Assembly (NCBI GenBank): GCA_016721505.1
Contig: JADKHX010000015.1
Location: forward strand, 5,758 to 69,757
DNA length: 64,000 nucleotides
Source of the DNA: Rhodocyclaceae bacterium
Lineage (GTDB): Bacteria; Pseudomonadota; Gammaproteobacteria; Burkholderiales; Rhodocyclaceae
Reading direction: 5' to 3'
The notes beneath the pieces were generated by a model. It saw only the letters and a list, made by a program, of their open reading frames with translations. It ran no database searches and was not told the DNA's origin. Below, piece by piece: positions 23,796-31,921 of this stretch (within the stretch, counting starts at the first letter, position 1; every line of letters starts with the position of its first letter). Both the position numbers and the translations under genes were made by a program.

Positions 23796-25763
23796 CTATT
23801 TCGCACTGAATTTCGCCAACAAATCCGCCGCGCGACTGCGCGCGGTTTGTGCGTCCGGCACTTTTTCGCCTTCGCGGCTTTTCGGCGATTCGCCCATTTC
23901 GGTTATAAAGCGCGATGGCTCACGCGGCACCCAGTCACGCGCGATTTTGCGGCGCTCACACCAAGTCACATTGAGCGTGTTGCGCGCGCGGGTGATGCCG
24001 ACGTACATCAAGCGACGTTCTTCTTCAATCTTCTCGGCAGTTTGCGAATCACGATGCGGCAAGCTACCCTCTTCGATACCGACCAAATATACGTGACGAA
24101 ACTCCAAACCCTTTGACGCATGCAACGTGGCCAATTGCACGGCGTCGGTCGACTCGGCGTTTTTGTCCAACATCGCCAGCAGCGCAATGGATTGTGCGAG
24201 TTCCAATAAGGTTTTGTTTTCCGCCACACCTTTGTCAGCAATCCACTCGACAAAATCGCGTACATTCTCCATCCGCGTGCGTGCTTCCTGTGGCTCAACG
24301 TTCGCAAACAGCGCGGCTTCGTAGCCAATGGCGTTGATCAAATCTCTGAGCACCAAGCCCGCATCCTCTGCTTTGGCGCGATGTTCCATGCGCCGAATAA
24401 AGTCGCCGAATTGGCGCAGCGCGGTGTGTTGCTTCAAGCTCAAATCCGCATCTAGTCCTGGCGTGAAAACCGTCGCCAACAAACTCTGCTGCCTTCGTCC
24501 AGCGGCACGACCAAGCGCTTCGAGCGTGGTGCTGCCGATGCCTCGTTTGGGCGTGGTCACCGCACGAATAAATGCCGGATCATCATTCTCATTGGCCAGC
24601 AAACGAAGATACGAAGTGATGTCCTTAATTTCCGTGCGTTCAAAAAATGACTGGCCACCGGAGATCACATAGGGCACGCGTTGGGCGCGCAACTGTTGCT
24701 CGAACACCCGCGCCTGAAAATTGCCACGATACAAAATTGCATAGTCATCAAAGCGACTACCACTAGAAAATTTGTGTGCCGCGAGTTGCGTCACCACCGC
24801 TTCGGCTTCTTCGTCGCCGTCTTTGCAAACTCGCACGCGGATCGGATCGCCCAAGCCGTGTTCGGACCACAGCCGCTTTTCGAAGGTTTTTGGATTGTGC
24901 GCAATCAATGCATTCGCGGCCCGCAAAATCCGGGTCGTCGAACGGTAATTTTGTTCCAGCTTGATGACTTTCAGCGCTGGATAATCCACTTTGAGCGCTT
25001 GCAAATTTGCCGCGTCCGCGCCTCGCCAGGCGTAGATGGATTGATCGTCGTCGCCCACCGCCGTGAATGAATCGCGCCCCTGCGTGAGCAATTGCACTAG
25101 ACGATATTGACAGCGATTGGTGTCCTGATATTCATCGACCAGCAAATGCCACAGCCGCGCTCGCCAACGCTCAGCAGCAGCATCGTCATCAGCAAAAAGC
25201 TTCACCGGCAAGCGAATCAAATCATCAAAATCCACTGCCTGATAGGCGTTCAAGCTGCGCTCGTAATCCACATACAGCGCGGCTGCGGCGTGTTCGAGTT
25301 CGCCCTCGGCAACACGCAAGGCCACAGACGAATCAAGTAGCGAATTTTTCCACAACGAAATTCGCGTTTGCATCATCCGCAAACGCGCTTTGTCGACGCT
25401 GCCCGCCAGCTCCTGAAACAGCGCTGTGGTGTCGGTTGCATCCAGAATCGAGAAGCCCGGCTTGAGCTTCAGCGCTCGACATTCCTGGCGCAAAATGCGC
25501 ACGCCGAGCGAATGAAATGTGCTGATGATGACACCTTCGGCACGACTGCCAATCGCCTTGGCGATCCGCTCCTGCATCTCTTTAGCCGCCTTGTTGGTAA
25601 AGGTAATCGCCGCGATACGATTCGGCGCAATACCCAAATTGCCGACCAGATGCGCGATTTTGTGAGTGATCACACCGGTCTTGCCTGAGCCTGCACCGGC
25701 GAGCACCAGCAGTGGCCCATCTATGTAATTCACGGCTTCGCGTTGGGCTTCGTTAAGATTCAT
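23796..25763 (-). CDS. rep: ATP-dependent DNA helicase Rep (UvrD/Rep superfamily 1)
   Basis: A 3'-5' helicase aiding replication fork progress. From ATG 25763 (MNLNEAQREAVNYIDGPLLV) it has 655 residues with all SF1A motifs: AGAGSGKT (Walker A), ITFTNKAAKEM, DEYQDTN (motif II), GDDDQSIYAWRGAD, LEQNYRST, and LATLHASKGLEF with YVGITRAR near the C-terminus. An in-frame start at 25868 would add 35 residues encoded partly by a REP repeat (SVGAGDTPWF) and is rejected. Confidence 0.95.
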   Translation of the reverse strand: MNLNEAQREAVNYIDGPLLVLAGAGSGKTGVITHKIAHLVGNLGIAPNRIAAITFTNKAAKEMQERIAKAIGSRAEGVIISTFHSLGVRILRQECRALKLKPGFSILDATDTTALFQELAGSVDKARLRMMQTRISLWKNSLLDSSVALRVAEGELEHAAAALYVDYERSLNAYQAVDFDDLIRLPVKLFADDDAAAERWRARLWHLLVDEYQDTNRCQYRLVQLLTQGRDSFTAVGDDDQSIYAWRGADAANLQALKVDYPALKVIKLEQNYRSTTRILRAANALIAHNPKTFEKRLWSEHGLGDPIRVRVCKDGDEEAEAVVTQLAAHKFSSGSRFDDYAILYRGNFQARVFEQQLRAQRVPYVISGGQSFFERTEIKDITSYLRLLANENDDPAFIRAVTTPKRGIGSTTLEALGRAAGRRQQSLLATVFTPGLDADLSLKQHTALRQFGDFIRRMEHRAKAEDAGLVLRDLINAIGYEAALFANVEPQEARTRMENVRDFVEWIADKGVAENKTLLELAQSIALLAMLDKNAESTDAVQLATLHASKGLEFRHVYLVGIEEGSLPHRDSQTAEKIEEERRLMYVGITRARNTLNVTWCERRKIARDWVPREPSRFITEMGESPKSREGEKVPDAQTARSRAADLLAKFSAK

Positions 25764-25782
25764 TGAACGCAACGACACGAAC

Positions 25783-25810
25783 CACGGCGTGTCACCAGCA
25801 CCAACTGACA
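25783..25810 (+). repeat. REP-like hairpin repeat copy 8
   Basis: CACGGCGTGTCACCAGCACC then AACTGACA, between the AAA ATPase stop and the rep start; the rep leader is transcribed through it. Confidence 0.85.
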
Positions 25811-25852
25811 ATACAACAGACGCATTAGCGGACACACCAACGGACGCAACAC

Positions 25853-27004
25853 CTACAAGTCCAGCCATGGCAGCATCGCAACGCCTTCGCGTTCATAGGC
25901 TTCTGTGCCGCCATAAACCACCCCGAGATTTGTTTGCATTGCGCCGGCATATTTCTCCCATTTGCGCAATGACACAGTGGCATCACTGGCGACGCGCGTG
26001 CCGGATTTGATTTCGACGGCGGCTAGCGCTTGGCCTTGTTCCAACACCAGATCAATCTCGGTGCCAATGTTGTCGCGCCAGAAATAAAGCTGATCACGCC
26101 TCCCGGCGTTGCGGCGCGCTTTAAGGAATTCATTCACCACCATTGTTTCAAACAATGCGCCTCTCAACGGATGTGCGGCGACTTGCTCGACGGTTTGAAT
26201 GCCGAGCAACGCAGCAGCTAGACCAACATCCTGAAAATAGAGTTTCGGCATTTTGATAAGGCGTTTGCCAAAATTCTTGAAGTGCGGACGGACGTAGTGA
26301 ATCAGATAACAGGTTTCCAAAATCGACAACCATTCACGCGCTGTGCGCTCGGCGATGCCGCTATCACTAGCGAGACTGGCGATGTTAAGCAACTGCCCGG
26401 TGCGTGTCGCGGTCAGGCGCAAGAAGCGCTGAAAGCTGTTCAAATCTTCGATAGCCCGAAGCTGCCGCGCATCGCGTTCGGCATAGGTGACGATGTAGCT
26501 TTGCAGCCAGTCGTAGGCGGTTACTGGGCGCACGTACAAGGCCGGGTAAAAACCACGCAAAAGCACCTCGTCGATCTGCGTCGGCAACAATTTTTCCGCG
26601 CGCAATTCGGCAAGCGAAAGCGGAAGTAATTCGAGGATGCCGTTGCGCCCAGCCAAACTTTGCGTTACCCCTTCGAGCAGCGAAAGATTGTGTGAGCCGG
26701 TCAGCACGAATAATCCCATTCGACCATCAGCATCAACCATGGTTTGCAATTCGGACAGCAATGCTGGGGCGCGCTGAGCTTCGTCAATCACCGCGCCATC
26801 GGGAAAACGGCGCAAGAAGTCCTGCGGTGCGCTTTGTGCGAACTCTCGTTCGCCAGGCGACTCTAACGATAGATAAGGTTTGCTCGACAGCGCTGCCCGC
26901 ACCAGCGTGGTTTTGCCGGATTGACGTGGTCCAGTCACCGTCACGACGGGGAAACCGGCGAGTAGGCGATGCAAGCTGGATTCAGCTAAGCGGGGAATTA
27001 TCAT
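25853..27004 (-). CDS. AAA-14/DUF4143 P-loop ATPase
   Basis: A 383-residue protein of the mobile ATP-binding family often found singly near repeats. N-terminal ATPase: PVVTVTGPRQSGKTTLVRAA (Walker A), DGAVIDEAQRAPALLSELQT (Walker B), VLTGSHNLSLLEGVTQSLAG (sensor). C-terminal DUF4143 nuclease-like part: ETCYLIHYVRPHFKNFGKR, LYFWRDNIGTEIDLVLEQGQ and LAAVEIKSGT (PD-ExK-like E-x-K). Role unknown; phage-defence or selfish ATPase are suggestions from family distribution only. Looks intact. Confidence 0.9.
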   Translation of the reverse strand: MIIPRLAESSLHRLLAGFPVVTVTGPRQSGKTTLVRAALSSKPYLSLESPGEREFAQSAPQDFLRRFPDGAVIDEAQRAPALLSELQTMVDADGRMGLFVLTGSHNLSLLEGVTQSLAGRNGILELLPLSLAELRAEKLLPTQIDEVLLRGFYPALYVRPVTAYDWLQSYIVTYAERDARQLRAIEDLNSFQRFLRLTATRTGQLLNIASLASDSGIAERTAREWLSILETCYLIHYVRPHFKNFGKRLIKMPKLYFQDVGLAAALLGIQTVEQVAAHPLRGALFETMVVNEFLKARRNAGRRDQLYFWRDNIGTEIDLVLEQGQALAAVEIKSGTRVASDATVSLRKWEKYAGAMQTNLGVVYGGTEAYEREGVAMLPWLDL

Positions 27005-27085
27005 TATTTTGCAAATCCGTCCTTGGAGTACGGAATTGTAAAGAATTACTGACCTACAAGCAATAGATCATCGCATCGCTTTTTC

Positions 27086-28048
27086 CTAAGTCACGCCAGC
27101 CTCATGCGCTTGTTGGTCGGCGTGATAGCTTGAGCGCACCATCGGGCCGCAGGCGGCGTGCGAAAAACCCATCGCCATAGCTTCGCGCTCGAACATCGCA
27201 AACACGTCGGGATGCGCGTAACGCAATACTGGCAAATGGTGCGCGGAGGGTGAAAGATATTGGCCGATGGTCAGCATGTTCACATCGTGCGCGCGCAGGT
27301 CCTTCATCACTTGCAAAATCTCTTCATCAGTTTCGCCAAGACCCAACATCAATCCAGATTTGGTCGGCAGATGTGGGTGCTGCGCTTTGAAGGCTTGCAA
27401 GAGCTTGAGCGAATGCACGTAGTCCGAACCAGGGCGGGCTTGTTTGTATAAGCGCGGCACGGTTTCCAGATTGTGGTTCATCACGTCCGGCGCGTTAGCG
27501 CTGATAACTTGCAGCGCTAAATCCAGTCGTCCGCGAAAATCCGGCACTAAAACTTCGATTGTCGTCGCGGGGGATAGCGCACGAATGCGGGCGATGCAAT
27601 CAACGAAATGCTGCGCGCCACCGTCGCGTAAATCATCGCGATCGACACTGGTGATGACCACGTATTTGAGCCGCATCGCGGCAATCGAGCGCGCGAGTTT
27701 TTCCGGCTCGTCCACATCCGGCGGCAAAGGTTTACCGTGGCCGACATCGCAAAACGGGCAACGCCGTGTGCATAAATCGCCCAAGATCATGAAGGTCGCG
27801 GTGCCTTTGCCAAAGCATTCTCCGATATTGGGGCAGGTCGCTTCTTCGCACACGGTGTGCAAATTGTTGTCGCGCAAAATCTGTTTGATTTCGCCAAAGC
27901 GGGTGGCGTTATTGCCCGCCTTGACGCGTATCCACGAAGGCTTCTTGAGCACCTCGGTAACCGGCACAATCTTTATCGGAATGCGCGCAGTCTTGGCCGC
28001 ACCTTTTTGCTTTTCGCCAATCGCGGCGGGCGATGTACTGAGTGTCAT
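27086..28048 (-). CDS. lipA: Lipoyl synthase
   Basis: Radical-SAM enzyme inserting sulfur into octanoyl-ACP or octanoyl domains. The 320-residue protein has the auxiliary-cluster cysteines CEEATCPNIGEC, the SAM cluster CTRRCPFCD, the VVITSVDRDDLRDGGAQHF segment and the C-terminal R-S-S-Y motif (VRSSYHADQQ). In betaproteobacteria it normally follows lipB directly; here a toxin-antitoxin pair lies between them. Confidence 0.98.
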   Translation of the reverse strand: MTLSTSPAAIGEKQKGAAKTARIPIKIVPVTEVLKKPSWIRVKAGNNATRFGEIKQILRDNNLHTVCEEATCPNIGECFGKGTATFMILGDLCTRRCPFCDVGHGKPLPPDVDEPEKLARSIAAMRLKYVVITSVDRDDLRDGGAQHFVDCIARIRALSPATTIEVLVPDFRGRLDLALQVISANAPDVMNHNLETVPRLYKQARPGSDYVHSLKLLQAFKAQHPHLPTKSGLMLGLGETDEEILQVMKDLRAHDVNMLTIGQYLSPSAHHLPVLRYAHPDVFAMFEREAMAMGFSHAACGPMVRSSYHADQQAHEAGVT

Positions 28049-28148
28049 TTTGATGGCCGAATTAATTGTTCGAGTGCGTTACGAAAGATGCAGTATCGCT
28101 TGCGGACTTGGGGTGATGCAAGGGAGCGATGGTTACGGTGTAACGCGC

Positions 28149-28562
28149 TTATTCCCCGCCCACAATCCGGAAGCGCTTGCGATTGGGCAGGCGGTAGGTT
28201 TCAAAATCGGCGCGGTCGATGGTCCAAACGTGGTGCACGCCGGTGACGCAAGCAACGTGGACGAGGGACGCGTCGGCTAAATCCATGGGGCGGTCTGCGT
28301 AGCGGCTCATCCAGTCTGCCACGGCTTTCAATTCGTCGTGCCCCATGGTATGAATTTGCAGACCACCACGCGCGGCCCAGCCTTGTAGCTGATGAATAGC
28401 GGCGGGCGAGTCGACCAAGTGAGAGAACTCGGTGAGCACTGGCCATGTAGTTATCAAGTCGCCACGAAATGCGCTTAAGAATTTCACGCAGCGTGCGTGC
28501 CAGTTGTCACGGCGACTGGCGAGCGCGACCAGCGGGCCGGTGTCAACGAGGATGCTTGGCAC
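28149..28562 (-). CDS. VapC-like PIN-domain toxin
   Basis: A 137-residue ribonuclease-type PIN protein: ILVDTGPLVALASRRDNWHA (first acidic residue), TTWPVLTEFSHLVDSPAAIH (second), RPMDLADASLVHVACVTGVH (third), VWTIDRADFETYRLPNRKRF (fourth). The four conserved acidic positions are present. The GTG at 28562 is the best start and overlaps the antitoxin's end by 20 bp; the longer frame to 28667 overlaps more. Sits in the lipB-lipA interval. Confidence 0.85.
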   Translation of the reverse strand: MPSILVDTGPLVALASRRDNWHARCVKFLSAFRGDLITTWPVLTEFSHLVDSPAAIHQLQGWAARGGLQIHTMGHDELKAVADWMSRYADRPMDLADASLVHVACVTGVHHVWTIDRADFETYRLPNRKRFRIVGGE

Positions 28563-28809
28563 GGATTTTTTGCTTGACGAGTTTTTTGGCGTTGGCTGCA
28601 ACGTTGACTGACATGTCGGCTTTGCCTTCGACGCAGCCGATGAAACCTGCTGCGCTGGCGGTCTCATACGGTGCGCGTTCGGTGTCTGTACTCAACAAAT
28701 GTTGTTCGAGCAGGGAGACAATCACATCGGATTTGGTGCGTTTCGTATCGACGCAATAAGTCGCCAAGGCTTGTTCAACGCGGTGCGGCAATCGGACGGT
28801 GGTGGTCAT
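28543..28809 (-). CDS. Ribbon-helix-helix antitoxin
   Basis: An 88-residue protein with an N-terminal RHH DNA-binding motif (TTTVRLPHRVEQALATYCVD, TKRTKSDVIVSLLEQHLLST) and a flexible, basic tail (NAKKLVKQKIRAKHPR). ATG 28809 follows cgaaaggaatcgcaaa, a good ribosome-binding site on the minus strand. Probably autoregulates the pair by binding the promoter upstream, where GTATTACCCATAATAC (28832-28847) is a near-palindrome. Confidence 0.85.
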   Translation of the reverse strand: MTTTVRLPHRVEQALATYCVDTKRTKSDVIVSLLEQHLLSTDTERAPYETASAAGFIGCVEGKADMSVNVAANAKKLVKQKIRAKHPR

Positions 28810-28881
28810 TTTGCGATTCCTTTCGGCAAATGTATTACCCATAATACACACCGCAAAACGACAAGGCAAGCGGTGAAACGA

Positions 28882-29493
28882 TTATGAAAACTGGGCTTGA
28901 AGTTGCCCGGTCAGCGCCTTAACGACGGCGACAACGCTTGCATTGGCCGACAGCGCGGACACTTGCGTCACGGCCATGCCTGCGTAGCCGCAGGGATTGA
29001 TCGCTGTGTAGGGTTGCAAGTCCATATCGACGTTAATTGATAGCCCGTGATAGCTGCATCCACGCTTGATGCGCAAGCCGAGTGCGGCAATTTTTGCGCC
29101 GCGCACATAAACACCGGGGGCGCCTGCCAAGCGCTCGCCGGCGATGTTGAATTCGGCCAATGTGTCGATGATGGCTTGTTCGATTTGATGGACAAATTCG
29201 CGCACTTTAAGATTGCGGCGACGCAGGTCGAGCATCAAATAGGCGACGATTTGACCGGGGCCGTGGTAGGTGATTTGGCCGCCGCGATCAACTTGCGCGA
29301 CGGGGATTTTTGTCTCCGCGATTAAGTGTTCGGGCTTGCCGGAAAGCCCTTGAGTGAATACTGGCAGGTGTTCGCAAAACCAGATTTCGTCGGGCGTATT
29401 TTCGTCGCGCGTGGCAGTGAAATCTTGCATCGCGGCGAAGGTCGGCGCGTATTCTACGCGGCCGAGCTGGCGAAAAATTAACGGGGCGTCCAC
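28882..29493 (-). CDS. lipB: Octanoyl-ACP:protein N-octanoyltransferase
   Basis: Transfers octanoate from ACP to lipoyl domains, the step before LipA. 203 residues with the family motif DRGGQITYHGPGQIVAYLML, the downstream lysine in GAKIAALGLRIKRGCSYHGL (catalytic K and C) and INPCGYAGMAVTQVSAL. Follows ybeD by 8 bp on the same strand. Confidence 0.96.
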   Translation of the reverse strand: MDAPLIFRQLGRVEYAPTFAAMQDFTATRDENTPDEIWFCEHLPVFTQGLSGKPEHLIAETKIPVAQVDRGGQITYHGPGQIVAYLMLDLRRRNLKVREFVHQIEQAIIDTLAEFNIAGERLAGAPGVYVRGAKIAALGLRIKRGCSYHGLSINVDMDLQPYTAINPCGYAGMAVTQVSALSANASVVAVVKALTGQLQAQFS

Positions 29494-29501
29494 GACAAAA
29501 A

Positions 29502-29765
29502 TTACAACACGACTCTGACCATATGATGCGCGCTTAGATCGGTGTAGAGCGCGTCGAGTTGCGCTTGCGAAGTGGCGCGCACAGTACAGGTGAGCGAGAG
29601 ATATTTTGCGCCACTGGATGGGCGCATTTCCATGCTCGCCGGATCAAAATCCGGCGCATGGCGGAGCACCACGGCGAGCACTTGCTGCGCGAAATCCGGC
29701 GCGGCATCACCCATAATTTTTAGCGGAAAATCGGAAGGGAATTCGATTAAGGTCGGTCTATCCAT
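29502..29765 (-). CDS. ybeD: DUF493 (YbeD) family protein
   Basis: A small ferredoxin-like-fold protein of 87 residues: LIEFPSDFPLKIMGDAAPDF, then YLSLTCTVRATSQAQLDALY. It lies between dat and lipB as in most proteobacteria and is often called a regulator of lipoate genes. Its start overlaps the end of dat by 8 bp. Confidence 0.9.
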   Translation of the reverse strand: MDRPTLIEFPSDFPLKIMGDAAPDFAQQVLAVVLRHAPDFDPASMEMRPSSGAKYLSLTCTVRATSQAQLDALYTDLSAHHMVRVVL

Positions 29766-30714
29766 GGCGCATTACCTCGTGTTTGTAGGTTTGATACCAG
29801 GCCAGCATTTTGCTGTGGATGGGCCAGCGTGATGGGCGTTGGTTGTATCCCCTCCCCCGGCCCTCTCCCGCAGGGGGAGAGGGGGAAAGAAACGGCGTGT
29901 CGTCAGCACCAACTGGCAAGTTCACTCCAATGTCCTTTCCATCCAGCGTTGCAATCGGCAAAATTTCTTTGGTCGAAGACGCCATCCAGAGCTCATCGGC
30001 ATTGCGTGTTTCGGCTTCGCTGATGTCGCGCACGATGACTGGCAAGCCGTGAGTGGAGGCAAGTTCCAGCACGATATCGTAGGTGATGCCGGGCAGGATT
30101 CGATGGTCTTTTGGTGGTGCGAATAACACGCCTTCTTTGATCACAAAAATGCTGGATGCTGAACCTTCGGTGAGCAAACCATCGCGGAACAAAATGGTCT
30201 CGACACAGCCTAGTGCGACTGCGTGTTGGCGCAGCAAACAATTGGCAAGTAGTGAGGTGGTTTTCAAATCGCAACGCGACCAGCGCGTGTCGATAGTGCT
30301 CACCGTTGCGATACCTTTTTCTATCATCACGGCTGGCGGCGTGGTCAGCGGTTCGGCCATCAACATCACCGTCGGCTGTATCACTGCGGGGAAGGCATGA
30401 TTGCGCACGGCCATAGGCCCACGGGTGACTTGAATATAGATGGATTGATCTTCCCACTCGGCATCGGTGGCAAGTTTCAAAATCAAGGCACTCCATTGGG
30501 CTGGCGAATGGGGATTGGCCAGTGCCACACCATCGAGACTGTGTTGCAATCGGGCGAGATGTTCATCAAGGCGAAACGGCTTTCGCGAATACACAGGGAT
30601 GACTTCATACACGCCATCGCCAAACAAAAATCCGCGATCCATGACTGAGACTTTTGCCTCGGCTGGAGCTATCCATTCGCCGTTGAGATAGATTAAGGTA
30701 ACTTGTGGTGTCAT
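29758..30714 (-). CDS. dat: D-amino acid aminotransferase with a repeat-derived insertion
   Basis: PLP class IV transaminase making D-glutamate/D-alanine for peptidoglycan. 318 residues, about 30 longer than usual. Family features: YLNGEWIAPAEAKVSVMDRG FLFGDGVYEV block, KTTSLLANCLLRQHAVALG (PLP lysine), EGSASSIFVIKEGVL and RNADELWMASSTKEILPIAT. After LDGKDIG the sequence reads VNLPVGADDTPFLSPSPPAG EGRGRGYNQ before the normal C-terminus (IHSKMLAWYQTYK). The extra residues are translated from a REP-like repeat and an adjoining CCCTCTCCC palindrome. It disrupts the surface loop after the active-site domain and keeps the frame, so the enzyme may still work. Confidence 0.93.
   Translation of the reverse strand: MTPQVTLIYLNGEWIAPAEAKVSVMDRGFLFGDGVYEVIPVYSRKPFRLDEHLARLQHSLDGVALANPHSPAQWSALILKLATDAEWEDQSIYIQVTRGPMAVRNHAFPAVIQPTVMLMAEPLTTPPAVMIEKGIATVSTIDTRWSRCDLKTTSLLANCLLRQHAVALGCVETILFRDGLLTEGSASSIFVIKEGVLFAPPKDHRILPGITYDIVLELASTHGLPVIVRDISEAETRNADELWMASSTKEILPIATLDGKDIGVNLPVGADDTPFLSPSPPAGEGRGRGYNQRPSRWPIHSKMLAWYQTYKHEVMRHG
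29849..29888 (+). repeat. CCCTCTCCC palindromic repeat inside dat
   Basis: CCCTCTCCC-GCA-GGGGGAGAGGG with flanking cccc/gggg arms; a widespread proteobacterial palindrome that gives SPSPPAGEGRG when translated. It abuts the REP copy at 29890, so two unrelated repeats landed side by side. Confidence 0.75.
29890..29920 (+). repeat. REP-like hairpin repeat copy 9, in frame inside dat
   Basis: AAACGGCGTGTCGTCAGCAC then CAACTGGCAAG. Translated on the minus strand as LPVGADDTPF in dat. Confidence 0.9.
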
Positions 30715-30738
30715 GAGTCGAATCTTGCGCGCATTGGC

Positions 30739-31896
30739 CTAGCGGAACAACAGGCGCAACCAGTCCCAGAAGCGGCGGAAGATATTGCCTTCTTCGACCG
30801 CTTCCAATGCCACCACCGGGTAGCTGCCCCATGGTTTGCCATCGACACTCAGCGTTAGCGTAGCGAGTTCAGTACCGGCCGCAACGGGCGCTATGAGTGG
30901 CGGACGCTGGTCGAGTTGCTGGGTGATTTTCGACGTCGATCCTCGTGGCACCGAAATAGTGAAGTTATCGGTGAAGCCGACTTTGACACTTTGAGCGGCG
31001 CCTTTGAATACTTCAATCTCGGCGACGGTCTGACTTTTCTGAAACAATTGAACTGACTCAAAGGCGAGGTATGCCCAGTTCAATAACTTGATCGAGTCAT
31101 CGGCGCGCGCGGCGTCAGATGGCGTGGCAAGTACCACCGCAATCAGTCTTTGCGAGCCACGCAGCGCAGTGGAAATCAGGCAATAGCCCGCTGCATTTGA
31201 ATGTCCGGTCTTCAAACCATCCACTGACGGGTCTAGCCATAACAAGCGATTCCGGTTGTGTTGCAAGATACCTTGCGAGCGATATTCCTTGATTGCATGA
31301 ATGGCATGGGTTTCCGGATGATCACGCACCAACGCGGCGGCGAGCTTGGCCAAGTCACGGGCGGTTGAGTAATGGCGTGGTTCGGCGTTGTCAAAAAATC
31401 CACTTGAATTCAAAAAGTGGGTGTCGTTCAAACCGAGGCGCTTGGCTTCACTATTCATTCGCTCAGCGAAAGCCTCTTCACTCCCTGCCGCCGCCTCGGC
31501 AAGTGCGACAGAGGCGTCGTTACCGGATTGAATCACCATGCCTTTGAGCAAGTCTTCAACCGTGCTCATGCTGCCGACTTGCAAGAAGCTGCGCGACCCA
31601 TAAGTGCGCCAGGCGCGCTCGGAGATGACAACTTTTTGATCCGGCAACAGCGATTTATTTTTCAGTGCAGAGGCAACTAAATAAGTCGTCATCACTTTGG
31701 TGAGCGAAGCCGGTTCGAGTTTTAGATCTGCTTCTTGCGAGGCCAAAATCTGACCGGTCTGGTAGTCCATCACTACCCAGGCACGCGCGGTGAGAGTTGG
31801 AACAGGAAGCGCTTGGGCGTTCGCGGCTGAGCTAAAACTTGAAACAAAGACAAACAACAGAACAAAGAAAAAACGCATGGTAATTGGGCGGCGCAT
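30739..31896 (-). CDS. dacA: D-alanyl-D-alanine carboxypeptidase (PBP5/6 type)
   Basis: Trims peptidoglycan stem peptides in the periplasm. 385 residues with a signal peptide (FFFVLLFVFVSSFSSAANA), the three penicillin-binding motifs EPASLTKVMT (SxxK), SGNDASVALAEAAAGSE (SxN) and LKTGHSNAAGYCL (KTG), then the C-terminal beta domain and a terminal amphipathic helix (FRRFWDWLRLLFR) that anchors it to the membrane. ATG 31878 is an alternative start. Sits between rlpA and dat in the cell-wall block. Confidence 0.95.
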   Translation of the reverse strand: MRRPITMRFFFVLLFVFVSSFSSAANAQALPVPTLTARAWVVMDYQTGQILASQEADLKLEPASLTKVMTTYLVASALKNKSLLPDQKVVISERAWRTYGSRSFLQVGSMSTVEDLLKGMVIQSGNDASVALAEAAAGSEEAFAERMNSEAKRLGLNDTHFLNSSGFFDNAEPRHYSTARDLAKLAAALVRDHPETHAIHAIKEYRSQGILQHNRNRLLWLDPSVDGLKTGHSNAAGYCLISTALRGSQRLIAVVLATPSDAARADDSIKLLNWAYLAFESVQLFQKSQTVAEIEVFKGAAQSVKVGFTDNFTISVPRGSTSKITQQLDQRPPLIAPVAAGTELATLTLSVDGKPWGSYPVVALEAVEEGNIFRRFWDWLRLLFR

Positions 31897-31921
31897 AAAC
31901 CGCTAAGAGTTGAGAAAATTG

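Noticed and set aside
25763..25868. N-terminal extension of Rep helicase (MAGLVGVASVGV...)
   Set aside because: The extra residues come from a REP repeat and spacer; Rep homologues start at MNLN.
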